A DNA stretch of 64,000 bases from JAUVXJ01 sp034411995 (GTDB lineage: Bacteria > Chloroflexota > Anaerolineae > UBA7937 > B3-Chlor), in the NCBI GenBank assembly GCA_034411995.1, contig DAOUME010000018.1, positions 50,422 to 114,421 on the forward strand. Reading direction: 5' to 3'. Position numbers and translations under genes: made by a program. Below, one piece after another: positions 52,330 to 60,935 of the stretch (position 1 is its first letter; every line of letters starts with the position of its first letter). The notes beneath the pieces are model-generated. The model saw only the letters and a program-made list of their open reading frames with translations. It did not search any database and had not been told where the DNA came from.

Positions 52330-53731
52330 GGAGAATGACCTCGTTGTGGATTTGCCGCACGGCGCCTGCGGCGTCTGCGGCGGAGACGACGAGAGAGATG
52401 CTGCATTCGGACGAGCCCTGGGCCACGGCCACGACGTTGATCTCGCCCCGGGCCAGGGCGCCGAAGGTGCGGGCGGCGACCCCCGGCGTGCGCCTCAGTC
52501 CGGCCCCCACCGCCGTGACGATGACCATCTCGTCCACGGACCACACGCGGTCGATGTCGCGCCGGCGCAGCTCCACGGCCATCTCCTCCTCGATGGCGCG
52601 CACCACAGAGGGCACGGTCTCTGTGGGAATGACGAAGCAGATGGACTGCTCCGACGAGGCTTGAGAGATCATGAGCACGCTGGCCCCTTCACTGGCCACG
52701 GCAGCGAAGGTGCGAGCCGCGATGCCGGGCACCCCCATCATGCCGCGCCCCTCCACGGCGACCATACTCAGGTCCCGGATGGCGGTGACCGCCTTGACGG
52801 CGCCACAGGCGTTCTCGGCCTGCGGCGTGATCCGCGTTCCCGGGCAGTCGGGGTTGAAGGTATTCTTGACCCACAGGGGGATGCCTCGCTCCACCACAGG
52901 GCGGATGGTGCGCGGGTGGAGCACCCTGGCCCCGAAGTAGGCTAACTCGGCCACCTCAGCGTAGGAGAGCACGGGGATCAGTCGTGCCTGAGGCACGAGG
53001 CGCGGGTCTGCGGTCATCACCCCGTCCACGTCGGTCCAGATCCAGACCTCGTCGCTGTCCAGGCAGTCTGCCAGGATGGCGGCGCTGAAGTCGCTGCCCC
53101 CGCGGCCCAGGGTGGTGGTCTCGCCCTCCACGGTGGCGCCGATGAAGCCGGTGACTACGGGGAGCGCACCATCTTCCAGCAGCGGGACCAGAGACTGGGC
53201 GACGCGGGCGCGAGTGGGTTCCATCAGCGGTGCTGCCTTCTGGAAGGTGGCATCGGTGACGATCAGTTCGGTGGCATCCACCGCGACGCCAGACGCGCCC
53301 CGCTGGCGGAGGAGCGCAGCCAAAATACTGGCGTTGATCCTCTCACCGGCGGAGACGATGGTGTCCATGGCTCGCGGCGTCACCTCGCCCAGGACGTGGA
53401 TGCTGCCGCAGAAGGCTGTGAACTCGGCCAGGTGCTGGTCCACCAGGGCCAATAAGGAGGCACTCTCGCCGCTCGAGGGGAGCAAGCTCTGCACCACCTC
53501 CCGGTGGCGCTCTCGCAGTTGACTCTCGGTGGACAGATAGGTCTCTCCATCCCCCGAGGCCGCCGTCAACGCACCGCGCGTCAGGGAATCCGTCACCCCA
53601 CTGGCGGCGGAAACGACCACGACCAGTCGCTCCCATTCCCTGGCGCAGTCGAGCACGATCTCGACGGCCTGAGACAGCGCCCGGGCATCTCCCACCGAGG
53701 TGCCCCCGAACTTCATGGTCAAGGTTCTCAC
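52322..53731 (-). CDS. lysC: Aspartate kinase
   Basis: 469 residues from GTG 53731, which gives the standard TMKFGGTSVGDA terminus and has GGAG six bases upstream. A kinase domain (1-285, with TTLGRGGSDFSAAILA) is followed by two ACT domains with the VAVEGRGMMGVPGIAARTF pattern. It phosphorylates aspartate at the head of threonine, methionine and lysine synthesis. Pairing with thrC and a T-box implies control by threonine supply; a homoserine dehydrogenase gene is not in view. Confidence 0.93.
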   Translation of the reverse strand: MRTLTMKFGGTSVGDARALSQAVEIVLDCAREWERLVVVVSAASGVTDSLTRGALTAASGDGETYLSTESQLRERHREVVQSLLPSSGESASLLALVDQHLAEFTAFCGSIHVLGEVTPRAMDTIVSAGERINASILAALLRQRGASGVAVDATELIVTDATFQKAAPLMEPTRARVAQSLVPLLEDGALPVVTGFIGATVEGETTTLGRGGSDFSAAILADCLDSDEVWIWTDVDGVMTADPRLVPQARLIPVLSYAEVAELAYFGARVLHPRTIRPVVERGIPLWVKNTFNPDCPGTRITPQAENACGAVKAVTAIRDLSMVAVEGRGMMGVPGIAARTFAAVASEGASVLMISQASSEQSICFVIPTETVPSVVRAIEEEMAVELRRRDIDRVWSVDEMVIVTAVGAGLRRTPGVAARTFGALARGEINVVAVAQGSSECSISLVVSAADAAGAVRQIHNEVILHG

Positions 53732-53849
53732 TCTTTCTCCTCCTGCATCGTCACGGGAGCCCCCTTGACCCCTACGGTCCTGGGCCAAGGCCGTGCCCTC
53801 TTGGATCGCACTGGACCCGGCGGAGAGGGGCCCTCCTGCTCCGTTTCAG

Positions 53850-54120
53850 ACGTACGAAAAAGAGCCCACGCCTTGGGACGCGTGGGCTCTCGCGAGGTTC
53901 CACCCAAGTTCGGCGACCGGACTATCAGTCGCCGCACTCTGAAGCGATAACGGGCTTTGGCCGGGACCTCATACTCTCGCGGCAGCGATTTGGGAGGTCC
54001 ACTCTCGGGGGGTTTTCGCGGCCGTCCGGTCAAGGGGGCTTCCACCCGGTGGCCCCCCTCTCTGTCACCTTCTCTGGCCGCTACTCGTTCCGATCGACGT
54101 TTTTCTGGTTGCTGGATTTG
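53850..54120 (-). promoter_or_regulatory. T-box riboswitch upstream of lysC-thrC
   Basis: Landmarks on the minus strand in order: stem I with AGTA (GAACGAGTAGCGGCC) and AGAGAGGGGGG, GGTGGAAG near its apex, closing GGCCGC then GAAAACC in the specifier loop. The T-box proper GGTGGAACCTCGCG ends at 53891. It is followed by a terminator with perfect 11-base arms (53890-53880 and 53871-53861) and TTTTT. Uncharged tRNA would favour the antiterminator. The specifier reads ACC (Thr) or AAC (Asn) depending on register; Thr fits the genes and the TGGA bulge. Confidence 0.92.
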
Positions 54121-54126
54121 GCGCGT

Positions 54127-54155
54127 ATTATAACGGTTTCCAAACAGTGGCGCAA
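54127..54155 (-). promoter_or_regulatory. Promoter of the T-box-lysC-thrC transcript
   Basis: Minus-strand TTGCGC at 54155-54150, 17 bases, TATAAT at 54132-54127, placing the start near 54120, just before the T-box stem I. Confidence 0.7.
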
Positions 54156-54265
54156 GCGGGGCGGGGCAGAGGGGTTCGCTGCCACGCCCGGGCTACAGTT
54201 TCGTGGCGCTGGCCTGCCCCGCGACAGGGGTCTGGCCCCAAGAGCAGATGGCGGCGGTCCGGGGC

Positions 54266-54294
54266 TTGACAGACGATCCGAAAAGCAGTATAAT
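54266..54294 (+). promoter_or_regulatory. Consensus promoter of the PadR-HAAS operon
   Basis: TTGACA at 54266-54271, exactly 17 bases, TATAAT at 54289-54294: a perfect sigma70 match. The transcript would start near 54301 and have about 140 bases of leader before padR. A promoter this strong implies repression, probably by PadR itself. Confidence 0.9.
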
Positions 54295-54441
54295 GCGACT
54301 ATACACATCGCACATCTAGGTATAGGGCGAGACCGTGGTGAGATTGGAGAGGCGTTGCTTAGTCCGAACTCTCTTGCTCCCAAGGAATGCCGGTCTTCGA
54401 GGGAGGAAACACCTGGATCCATACGGCGGGGGGTCGTGACG

Positions 54442-54786
54442 ATGGAAAAAGACCTCAGGAAGGGGAGTGCCAGGGTATTGATCCTGGCCATGCTGGCGGA
54501 GAAACCCATGTATGGGTATCAGATCGCCAAGGAGCTGAGGCGTCGCAGTAAAGGGTACTTCGATTTCAAGGAAGGAACGCTCTATCCTGCGCTGCATGCC
54601 ATGGAGCGACAGGGCCTCTTGCGCAGTGAATGGCAGGTGGTGGACAAGGGGCCTTCGCGGAAATACTATCATCTCCAGGAAGATGGCAGGAAGGTGCTGG
54701 CGGACTCGACCAGGGAGTGGACCACCTTCTCCTCCCGGCTGCTGAGCATCCTTCAGGAGGGGCGCACCGAGCCAGACTCGGGGTAG
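54442..54786 (+). CDS. PadR family transcriptional regulator
   Basis: 114 residues from ATG 54442; upstream codons in frame lie in the leader. The winged-helix pattern LILAMLAEKPMYGYQIAKELRRRS, then FDFKEGTLYPALHAMERQGLL and RKYYHLQEDGRKVL, is that of PadR. Short C-terminal dimerisation helix. PadR proteins commonly repress the operon they start. The next genes encode HAAS-domain membrane proteins, a frequent PadR partner combination in Gram-positive-type bacteria. Confidence 0.92.
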   Translation: MEKDLRKGSARVLILAMLAEKPMYGYQIAKELRRRSKGYFDFKEGTLYPALHAMERQGLLRSEWQVVDKGPSRKYYHLQEDGRKVLADSTREWTTFSSRLLSILQEGRTEPDSG

Positions 54787-54816
54787 AACCCCCCGAGTCT
54801 GGAGGTTGCCCGGCCC

Positions 54817-56055
54817 ATGAGCGAAGAACTGGCATGGTACCTGCGGGAGATCGCCAGCCAACTGGACGTGGAGCCCTCTCGTGAGAGGGAGCTCCTGGAG
54901 GAGATCCAGAACCACCTTCAGGAGGCGGTGGCTGACCTCGAGGAGCAGGGGCGGAGCACAAAGGAGAGCGTCGCTCTGGCCCTCGAGCGCTTCGGAGAGG
55001 CTCGGGAGGTGGGTAGAATGCTGAACCGAGAACACAGCGATCGGCGCTGGATGAGAGTTGGTTTGGCGATCCTGCCGGGGTTGTTTGCCCTGGCGAGCGG
55101 TGCTGGCTTCTTCACCGCGGCGTGGGGGGCCAACCTGGGACAGGTGGTCGGCCGCACCAGCCTGCTGGGAGTGTGTGTCCTGGTCATCGCCGCAGGCTTG
55201 GTCAGGGAACGCCGACTCGCGGTGTGGAGCTATCCAGCGTGTGGGGTGCTGCTCCTCCGTATGTGGTGGGACATGCCGTGGCCGTCAGTTGACCAGTCCG
55301 GCTCCTTCTGGCCAGTTGCACCGCCCCTGGTCATGCTGGCGGGGCTTGCCATCATCGCCGCCCTGGCAGCGTACCGAGCCTTCCGAGGGCCTAGCCTTGG
55401 TTCTCGTCGTCTGGGATGGGCGCTCCTGGGGCTGCTCATTCCAGTAGCTATGGCCTTCCCTGCCGGTCCCGTCGTGGTAGGTCGCAATGCGGATTGGGGT
55501 TCGACTGTCCTGACCATGTTGCCCCTCTCTCTGTGGTGGATGGGCCTGCTGCTGTTACCGGTGGTGATAGGCCTGCCGCTTGCCCTGCGTAGCGGTGTGG
55601 TGGCGGGACTGATGGTCGTTGCCGCCCTATACGTCCTGGTAGAGGAGATCTTCGACCCCGCTTCGGGCATCCTCATCTTCACGTCCGACTATGCGGCGGC
55701 CAGGGTGCTGTCTTCTCTGCCCGCCCTCGCCTTCCTCATCTTGCCGCCTGTCTGGGTACTGCTCAGCCGACGCACGAAGGTCAGGTTCTGGGGACTGGTG
55801 CTGCCCCCTATCCTCGGCCTGCTGAGCGTCTCAGTCATCAGGGCCGGAGTCCTTCAGGGCACAGCGATCGAATACGCAGCCAGTCGATGGCTCACAGACT
55901 TCCTCGCCGGCGCTCAACTGGTGGTGCTCTTCGCCCTGACGGGGTTGATCTACCACCGTATCGGGCCCCCAGAGTCGACTGGTGCGGAGTCTATGCAGAG
56001 CGGAGCCTTCGGCTCTATGTCTTGGAGTTGCGCAGCCGATGAACGAAGAGCTTGA
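54817..56055 (+). CDS. HAAS-domain (DUF1700-like) multi-pass membrane protein
   Basis: 412 residues. Residues 1-75 form the helical HAAS/permease-prefix domain (ELAWYLREIASQLDVEP...ERFGEAREVGRML). About nine hydrophobic helices follow to residue 385. Start ATG 54817, 30 bases after padR. The last 17 bases overlap the next gene, which begins with a very similar domain. Function unknown; HAAS domains are thought to transmit signals between PadR and membrane partners. Confidence 0.8.
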   Translation: MSEELAWYLREIASQLDVEPSRERELLEEIQNHLQEAVADLEEQGRSTKESVALALERFGEAREVGRMLNREHSDRRWMRVGLAILPGLFALASGAGFFTAAWGANLGQVVGRTSLLGVCVLVIAAGLVRERRLAVWSYPACGVLLLRMWWDMPWPSVDQSGSFWPVAPPLVMLAGLAIIAALAAYRAFRGPSLGSRRLGWALLGLLIPVAMAFPAGPVVVGRNADWGSTVLTMLPLSLWWMGLLLLPVVIGLPLALRSGVVAGLMVVAALYVLVEEIFDPASGILIFTSDYAAARVLSSLPALAFLILPPVWVLLSRRTKVRFWGLVLPPILGLLSVSVIRAGVLQGTAIEYAASRWLTDFLAGAQLVVLFALTGLIYHRIGPPESTGAESMQSGAFGSMSWSCAADERRA

Positions 56056-56500
56056 AAGATACCTCTCGGAGATAGCTTCTCAGTTGAACGTGGATCCCGT
56101 CGAGGAGCGGGAGATCCTGGACGAGCTACGTTCCCACCTGGAGGAAACCATCGCCGAGATGCCCGAAGAGGGACTGGGGAGGCAGGAGAAGGTCACCGTG
56201 GTCCTCCAGCGGTTCGGCGAAGCTCGGGAGGTGGGTCGCTTGCTGGGGAGGCAACATAGCGATTCGGCCAATCAGGCGGTGCTGGCGGCCATCCTGCCGG
56301 TCGCCTTGGCCATCACTTTCAAGTGGATGCTCCTGCCCCTCCTGCGAGACGTGGCCCACTGGCAGGCCAGCCCCACGCCCGTGATCTTCGCCTGCCTGGC
56401 CCTTCTGGCCCTCCTGGTGCCTGGCCTGACCTTCAAGAATTGGCGGTACGGCTACGGCGTGTGGGCCTTCTTCAGCCTGGTGACCATCGCTCAGTTGTGA
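56039..56500 (+). CDS. Second HAAS-domain membrane protein
   Basis: 153 residues from ATG 56039. The first 72 residues closely resemble those of the upstream protein (LERYLSEIASQLNVDPVEEREILDELRSHLEE, ERFGEAREVGR-type end), indicating a duplicated domain. Three hydrophobic helices follow. The start lies inside the previous gene (17-base overlap) and lacks a well-spaced ribosome binding site, so translation is probably coupled. Confidence 0.78.
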   Translation: MNEELERYLSEIASQLNVDPVEEREILDELRSHLEETIAEMPEEGLGRQEKVTVVLQRFGEAREVGRLLGRQHSDSANQAVLAAILPVALAITFKWMLLPLLRDVAHWQASPTPVIFACLALLALLVPGLTFKNWRYGYGVWAFFSLVTIAQL

Positions 56501-56536
56501 GGCGGACGTCAAATCCCCTTCGAGGAGGACGAAAGT

Positions 56537-57217
56537 ATGGAACCTTTCTACGTCATCGAGCGCATCCTGCGCAATCGGAGTGGTTTCTTCGACGAGATCA
56601 GAGAGGGCGACGACCTCGGTCGAAAGACGCGAAACATGCTCCTGGGTGCGGTGCTCTTCTTCGCCATCTACGGCGCCGTACTGGGAATCTCCAGCAGCGT
56701 GTTGCAGGCCTTGTCCTCAGCCGTCAAGCTGCCCGTTCTCTATCTGATCACCCTGGCTATCTGTCTGCCGACGCTGTACTTCTTCAACCTGCTCTTCGGC
56801 TCCAGACTGACCCTGGCGCAGACCTTCGCCCTGATCATGACCGCCATCGCCGTCACCGCCGTGTTGACCCTCTCCTTCGCTCCCATTGCCCTCTTCTTCT
56901 GGATCACGGCCCCCAATTACCAGTTTTACAAGCTGTTGAACGTGGGCATTCTGACCATCACTGGTGTGGCGGGATTGAGCTTCCTGTGGCAGGGGATGCG
57001 TCACGTGCAGAAGGGCGAGGGGATGGGCATCCGCAACCTGATCCTGTGGCTGTGGATCTTCATCTATGGCTTCGTGGGCACCCAGATGGCCTGGACCTTG
57101 CGGCCGTTCTTCGGCGCCCCTTCGTTGCCGTTCGAGCTCTTCCGCGACCTGGGGGGCAACTTCTACATGAACGTGGTCCAGTCCGTCATACACCTCCTCA
57201 TCTCTATCGTGGACTGA
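56537..57217 (+). CDS. Six-helix membrane protein of unknown function
   Basis: 226 residues with about six hydrophobic segments. The soluble N-terminus (1-35) reads FYVIERILRNRSGFFDEIREG. The layout is Yip1-like, but I cannot name a family with confidence. ATG start with GAGGAGG eight bases upstream, 37 bases after the second HAAS gene, so it is probably the last gene of the PadR operon. Confidence 0.6.
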   Translation: MEPFYVIERILRNRSGFFDEIREGDDLGRKTRNMLLGAVLFFAIYGAVLGISSSVLQALSSAVKLPVLYLITLAICLPTLYFFNLLFGSRLTLAQTFALIMTAIAVTAVLTLSFAPIALFFWITAPNYQFYKLLNVGILTITGVAGLSFLWQGMRHVQKGEGMGIRNLILWLWIFIYGFVGTQMAWTLRPFFGAPSLPFELFRDLGGNFYMNVVQSVIHLLISIVD

Positions 57218-57276
57218 TACCCTTCCCCAGCCCTGAGAGGTCGGGCCGCGCGGAGGACAAGCGCCCTTGTCGCTGC

Positions 57277-57300
57277 GCAGCAGGGATGTGAATCTGCTGC
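57277..57300 (+). terminator. Possible terminator of the PadR operon
   Basis: Seven-base arms GCAGCAG (57277-57283) and CTGCTGC (57294-57300) around ten bases, followed by CCTGTTCGTGTT. It lies 60 bases past the last gene. The T-rich tail is poor. Confidence 0.35.
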
Positions 57301-57363
57301 CCTGTTCGTGTTACCTGCTCAGGACCTCAGCGGGGGGCCGAGGAGCCTCCCGAACAGGGACCG

Positions 57364-59343
57364 CTAGTCCAGTTCGAACCCTTTCTCGTGGAAGAGGCGG
57401 AGGCAGGCATCCACGGCCGACGGGTCGTAGAGCACAGCTCGGTGTTTCGAGATCTCGTCCAGCGCCTTCTCCATGCCCAGTGCGGGACGGTACGGTCGGT
57501 GGGACTGCATGGCCTCCACCACGTCGGCCACCATGAGCAGCCTGGCCTCCATGACGATCTCGTCACCCAGGATGCCTCGCGGATATCCCGAGCCGTCCAT
57601 CCTTTCGTGGTGTTGGAGGATGATCTCCGCCACGGGCCAGGGAAAGTGCACCTTCTTCAGGATCTCGTAGGCCGCTGCCGGGTGGTTCTGGATCAAGTCG
57701 CGTTCGATCTTGGTCAGGTTGCCAGGCTTGGTGAGGATCTCCGCCGGCACGAATAGCTTGCCCAGGTCGTGGATGGATGCGGCCACGCGTAGCCCTTCGA
57801 CTCGTTGGGGGGAAAGGCCTGCCTCCATGGCCATGGCCCGGGCCAGGTGCGACACCCGTCGCTGGTGTCCAGCGGTGTATGGATCTCTGGACTCCACGAT
57901 CAGACGCAGGATCCTGATCGTTCCGCCAAAGGCCCGTTTCAGCCTTCTCAGGCTCTGCTCCAGCGCCTCCTCGGCCCTCACGCGATCGGTGATGTCCCTG
58001 ATCACCGCGATCAGACCTTGGATCTCTTCTCCTTCGACGATGGGAGCGCCGCTCATCTCGCCGTATCTCGTCGTGCCATCTGTGGCTATGAGCTCGTACA
58101 CCGCAGAGTCTATTTGCTCGCCACTGAAGATCCTCAGGGCGTCTGACGTGGCAGACTCCAGATGATGGGTAGCCAGGATACCCGACTCAGTGAATCGCGC
58201 CCCAAGCAACTCTCGGGGGGTGTACCCCAGCAACCTCTCCACCGATGGTGAGATGGTATCTATCCGGAAATCTCTATCCAGGGAGCAGATGACGTCGGAG
58301 ATCTGGTCGAAGTGCAGCCGGTACTTATGTTCGCTGTCTCTCAGTTCGTCGTTCAGTATCTGGGCCAGGGCGCGCGTGCGCAGTGCCGAGGTGCCATGGG
58401 CCACGTCGTCTGCCAGCTCCTGGAGCAACTCTATCTCCTCTGAGTCGAAGGCGTCCGGCTCTGGGGCGTAGATGTTGAGCGCTCCGAGGACATCGTTGGC
58501 CGTGATCAAGGGCAGGGCGATGGAAGAAGCATACCCAAAGCGCAGGGCCTGGTCGCGCCATGGACCGAACCTGGGGTCGGTGAGGATGTCCCTGCAAACC
58601 ACGGGTTGACCGGAGCGAATAGCCCTGCCGGTAGGTCCCTGGCCTCGGGGGGAATCCCCCCAGGTGATCTGCGCCTGGGGGACATACTCCTCGCCGTATC
58701 CGGCTTGCGCGACGGGCTCCACGGTCTTCCCTGGGTCTTTCCGGGCAAGTCCTATCCAGGCGAGACGATAACCGGCGACTTGCACGATGACCCGACATAC
58801 GTCGCGTAGCATCTGTGACTCTTCAGTGGCGCGGATGATGACCCGGTTGCAACTGGTCAGGGTCCTCAGCGCTCGAGACGTTCTTCGCAGACCCTCATCA
58901 GCTAATCTCCGCTCGGTAACGTCGATGGACAGGATCAGGACGCCTTCGGGCACAGGCTGGATGTGCAGCTCAAACCAACCCTTCGTGCCGTCGGGGAACG
59001 TGAACTCGTTGTCCATCAGCGTCCCCACGCGCTCCTCCATGCATGTGCGAAGCGCGACGAACATCTCGGTGTCGTCGATGCCGGGATAGGCCTCCATCAT
59101 CGTCCGCCCCAGCAGCTTCTCCTTGGTGGTCCGTCCATGCCTGGCCGCGGCATCGTTGAGGTAGAGATATCGCCAGTCGGGCCCAATGATCTGGCACCCT
59201 TCGAGCATCTTGTCCAGGGCGGCGACGACGCGATCCTCCAGAGTTGGTGATCCCTTGTGGCGCAACCCGCGGCCGGCGACCCGCCCCCGCGGCTTGATGG
59301 GTTCCTCTTCTGCTTGCTGCGCTGGGTCTGTTTGGGGTTCCAT
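57364..59343 (-). CDS. PAS-GAF-PAS-HD-GYP cyclic-di-GMP phosphodiesterase-like sensor
   Basis: 659 residues from ATG 59343, with GGAGG seven bases upstream; an in-frame extension of 22 codons has no such site. PAS (about 45-160), GAF (185-340), PAS (350-470) and HD-GYP (485-655). HD-GYP ligands: HQRRVSHLA, HDLGKLFVP, NHP, HHERMDGSGYPRG. The GYP signature and HD pair are intact, so hydrolysis of c-di-GMP to GMP is expected. No membrane helices. Cytoplasmic signals are probably sensed by PAS and GAF. Confidence 0.9.
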   Translation of the reverse strand: MEPQTDPAQQAEEEPIKPRGRVAGRGLRHKGSPTLEDRVVAALDKMLEGCQIIGPDWRYLYLNDAAARHGRTTKEKLLGRTMMEAYPGIDDTEMFVALRTCMEERVGTLMDNEFTFPDGTKGWFELHIQPVPEGVLILSIDVTERRLADEGLRRTSRALRTLTSCNRVIIRATEESQMLRDVCRVIVQVAGYRLAWIGLARKDPGKTVEPVAQAGYGEEYVPQAQITWGDSPRGQGPTGRAIRSGQPVVCRDILTDPRFGPWRDQALRFGYASSIALPLITANDVLGALNIYAPEPDAFDSEEIELLQELADDVAHGTSALRTRALAQILNDELRDSEHKYRLHFDQISDVICSLDRDFRIDTISPSVERLLGYTPRELLGARFTESGILATHHLESATSDALRIFSGEQIDSAVYELIATDGTTRYGEMSGAPIVEGEEIQGLIAVIRDITDRVRAEEALEQSLRRLKRAFGGTIRILRLIVESRDPYTAGHQRRVSHLARAMAMEAGLSPQRVEGLRVAASIHDLGKLFVPAEILTKPGNLTKIERDLIQNHPAAAYEILKKVHFPWPVAEIILQHHERMDGSGYPRGILGDEIVMEARLLMVADVVEAMQSHRPYRPALGMEKALDEISKHRAVLYDPSAVDACLRLFHEKGFELD

Positions 59344-59996
59344 CTCTGGCCCTCCTTCACGCACACTGCAACATACCACGCCTAATACCTGCTTGTTGCC
59401 TCCAGGCAACCACCGCAGAAGAAGGGAAAAGAAGGCTGTTCTGAGCGCGGCTCGAAGGGGCAGTGTAGTGGGTGATGCTGGCCAGCGCCTCGGCGCCTCC
59501 CTGTCGCCTCGTCCAGGCCCGCCGACGGGGCCGGAACGTACGCCTCAGGGATGCACTCAATGATATGTCAACTGGAAGAGAAGAGCCAGCGAGTCATCCT
59601 GGCTGACATAGCGCCGTGACGACGGCAGAGAAACTCGAACGCCAGCAAGGATGGGGAACAGTCTGGTCCATGGTCACCGAGCGGGGTCTGAACCTCTGGC
59701 CTGCATCGTCGGTGTTGAATAGACGGGAACGTGATACCGATTCCTTGCTACGTCTGGCAACTGAGGCGGGCGAAGCTGGCCGATCCCCTCTGGAACGCCC
59801 TCCCGAAGTGGGCTATAATGGTTGTTGGAGAGATCGGCCGGGCGTGGTGCTCGAAGCAGCGTTCGTGCCACACTCGTCGCGCCGCACGAGTCAAAGCAAC
59901 GTCATTGCGCATGTTTCCTTGCCGGCACCCGACACATCTGCTCTGTCTCGGGTGGTGACTTGGGTACGTCCGCACCACCCTCCCCCAGGAGGCCAC
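59344..59996. other. Intergenic region upstream of moxR
   Basis: 653 bases. A TATAAT box at 59814-59819 with a weak -35 (CTGGAA, 18-base spacing) is the only signal supporting transcription of moxR. The moxR frame is open back to 59616 but that stretch does not look like protein and has no ribosome binding site. Confidence 0.4.
59814..59819 (+). promoter_or_regulatory. Possible -10 box of the moxR operon
   Basis: TATAAT with no strong -35. Leader of about 170 bases to ATG 59997. The bases just upstream form a GCCC/GGGC inverted repeat. Confidence 0.4.
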
Positions 59997-60935
59997 ATGG
60001 ACTTCACTGAATTCGCCCAGTCGGTCAAGCGGAACGTAGGTCGTGTGATCATCGGCAAGGACGACGTCACCGAGCTGCTCCTGGTGGCCTTGCTGACAGA
60101 GGGGCACGTGCTGCTGGAAGATGTGCCCGGGATCGGGAAGACCACGCTGGCCAAGGCGCTGGCCCGCAGCCTGGACTGCTCCTTCGCACGCATCCAGTTC
60201 ACGCCGGATCTCCTGCCCAGCGACGTGACCGGCCTTAACTACTACAATCAAAAGAGTCAGGAGTTCGAGTTCCGGAGCGGGCCGGTGTTGAATCAGGTGC
60301 TCCTGGCTGACGAGATCAACCGGGCCACGCCACGCACGCAGTCCAGTCTCCTGGAGGCGATGCAGGAGCGTCAGGTCACGGTCGATGGTCAGACCTACGC
60401 TCTGCCTCGGCCGTTCCTGGTGATGGCGACTCAGAACCCCATCGAGCTGGAAGGCACCTTCCCTCTACCCGAGGCGCAGTTGGATCGCTTCCTGATGCAG
60501 GTGCGCCTGGGTTATCCCAGCGAGGAAGAGGAAGAGGAGATCCTCCTCACCTATCAGACGGATGACCCGCTGGTGGATCTGGGGCCAGTGGTCTCCTCAG
60601 ACGACGTGCTGGAGCTGCTCCACGCCGTGCGGGAGATGCACATCAGCACGGACGTGCGCCACTACATCTTGCAGGTGGTGCGCACCACGCGCGAGCACGA
60701 GGCTGTGGATCTGGGGGTATCGCCCCGGGGAACGCTGTCGCTGTTCAAGGCCAGCCAGGCTTTGGCCGCGCTGCGTGGCCGTGACTTCGTGATCCCCAGC
60801 GATGTCCAGCACCTCTGCGCCCCCGTGCTAACCCATCGGTTGCACATCAGCCCTCAGATCCGGCTGCGAGGCCGCACACCCGCCGAGGTGGTGGCCGAGA
60901 TAGTCGGTTCGGTACCCGTGCCCGTGGTGGAGTGA
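59997..60935 (+). CDS. MoxR family AAA+ ATPase
   Basis: 312 residues from ATG 59997 after an AGGAGG site. Walker A is EDVPGIGKTTLAKAL, Walker B VLLADEINRATPRTQ, sensor MATQNPIELEGTFPLPEAQLDRFL. MoxR ATPases act as chaperones for assembly or activation of complexes, usually beside DUF58 proteins as here. The GTGA overlap with the next gene shows coupling. Confidence 0.93.
   Translation: MDFTEFAQSVKRNVGRVIIGKDDVTELLLVALLTEGHVLLEDVPGIGKTTLAKALARSLDCSFARIQFTPDLLPSDVTGLNYYNQKSQEFEFRSGPVLNQVLLADEINRATPRTQSSLLEAMQERQVTVDGQTYALPRPFLVMATQNPIELEGTFPLPEAQLDRFLMQVRLGYPSEEEEEEILLTYQTDDPLVDLGPVVSSDDVLELLHAVREMHISTDVRHYILQVVRTTREHEAVDLGVSPRGTLSLFKASQALAALRGRDFVIPSDVQHLCAPVLTHRLHISPQIRLRGRTPAEVVAEIVGSVPVPVVE

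Noticed and set aside
57366..57382. TPsiC-arm-like GTTCGAACC sequence suggesting a tRNA
   Set aside because: It is the 3' end of the HD-GYP gene, and no acceptor or anticodon arm can be drawn around it.
59616..59996. N-terminal extension of moxR from 59616
   Set aside because: The stretch contains a promoter-like box and low-information sequence, while ATG 59997 has an AGGAGG site and the normal MoxR start.
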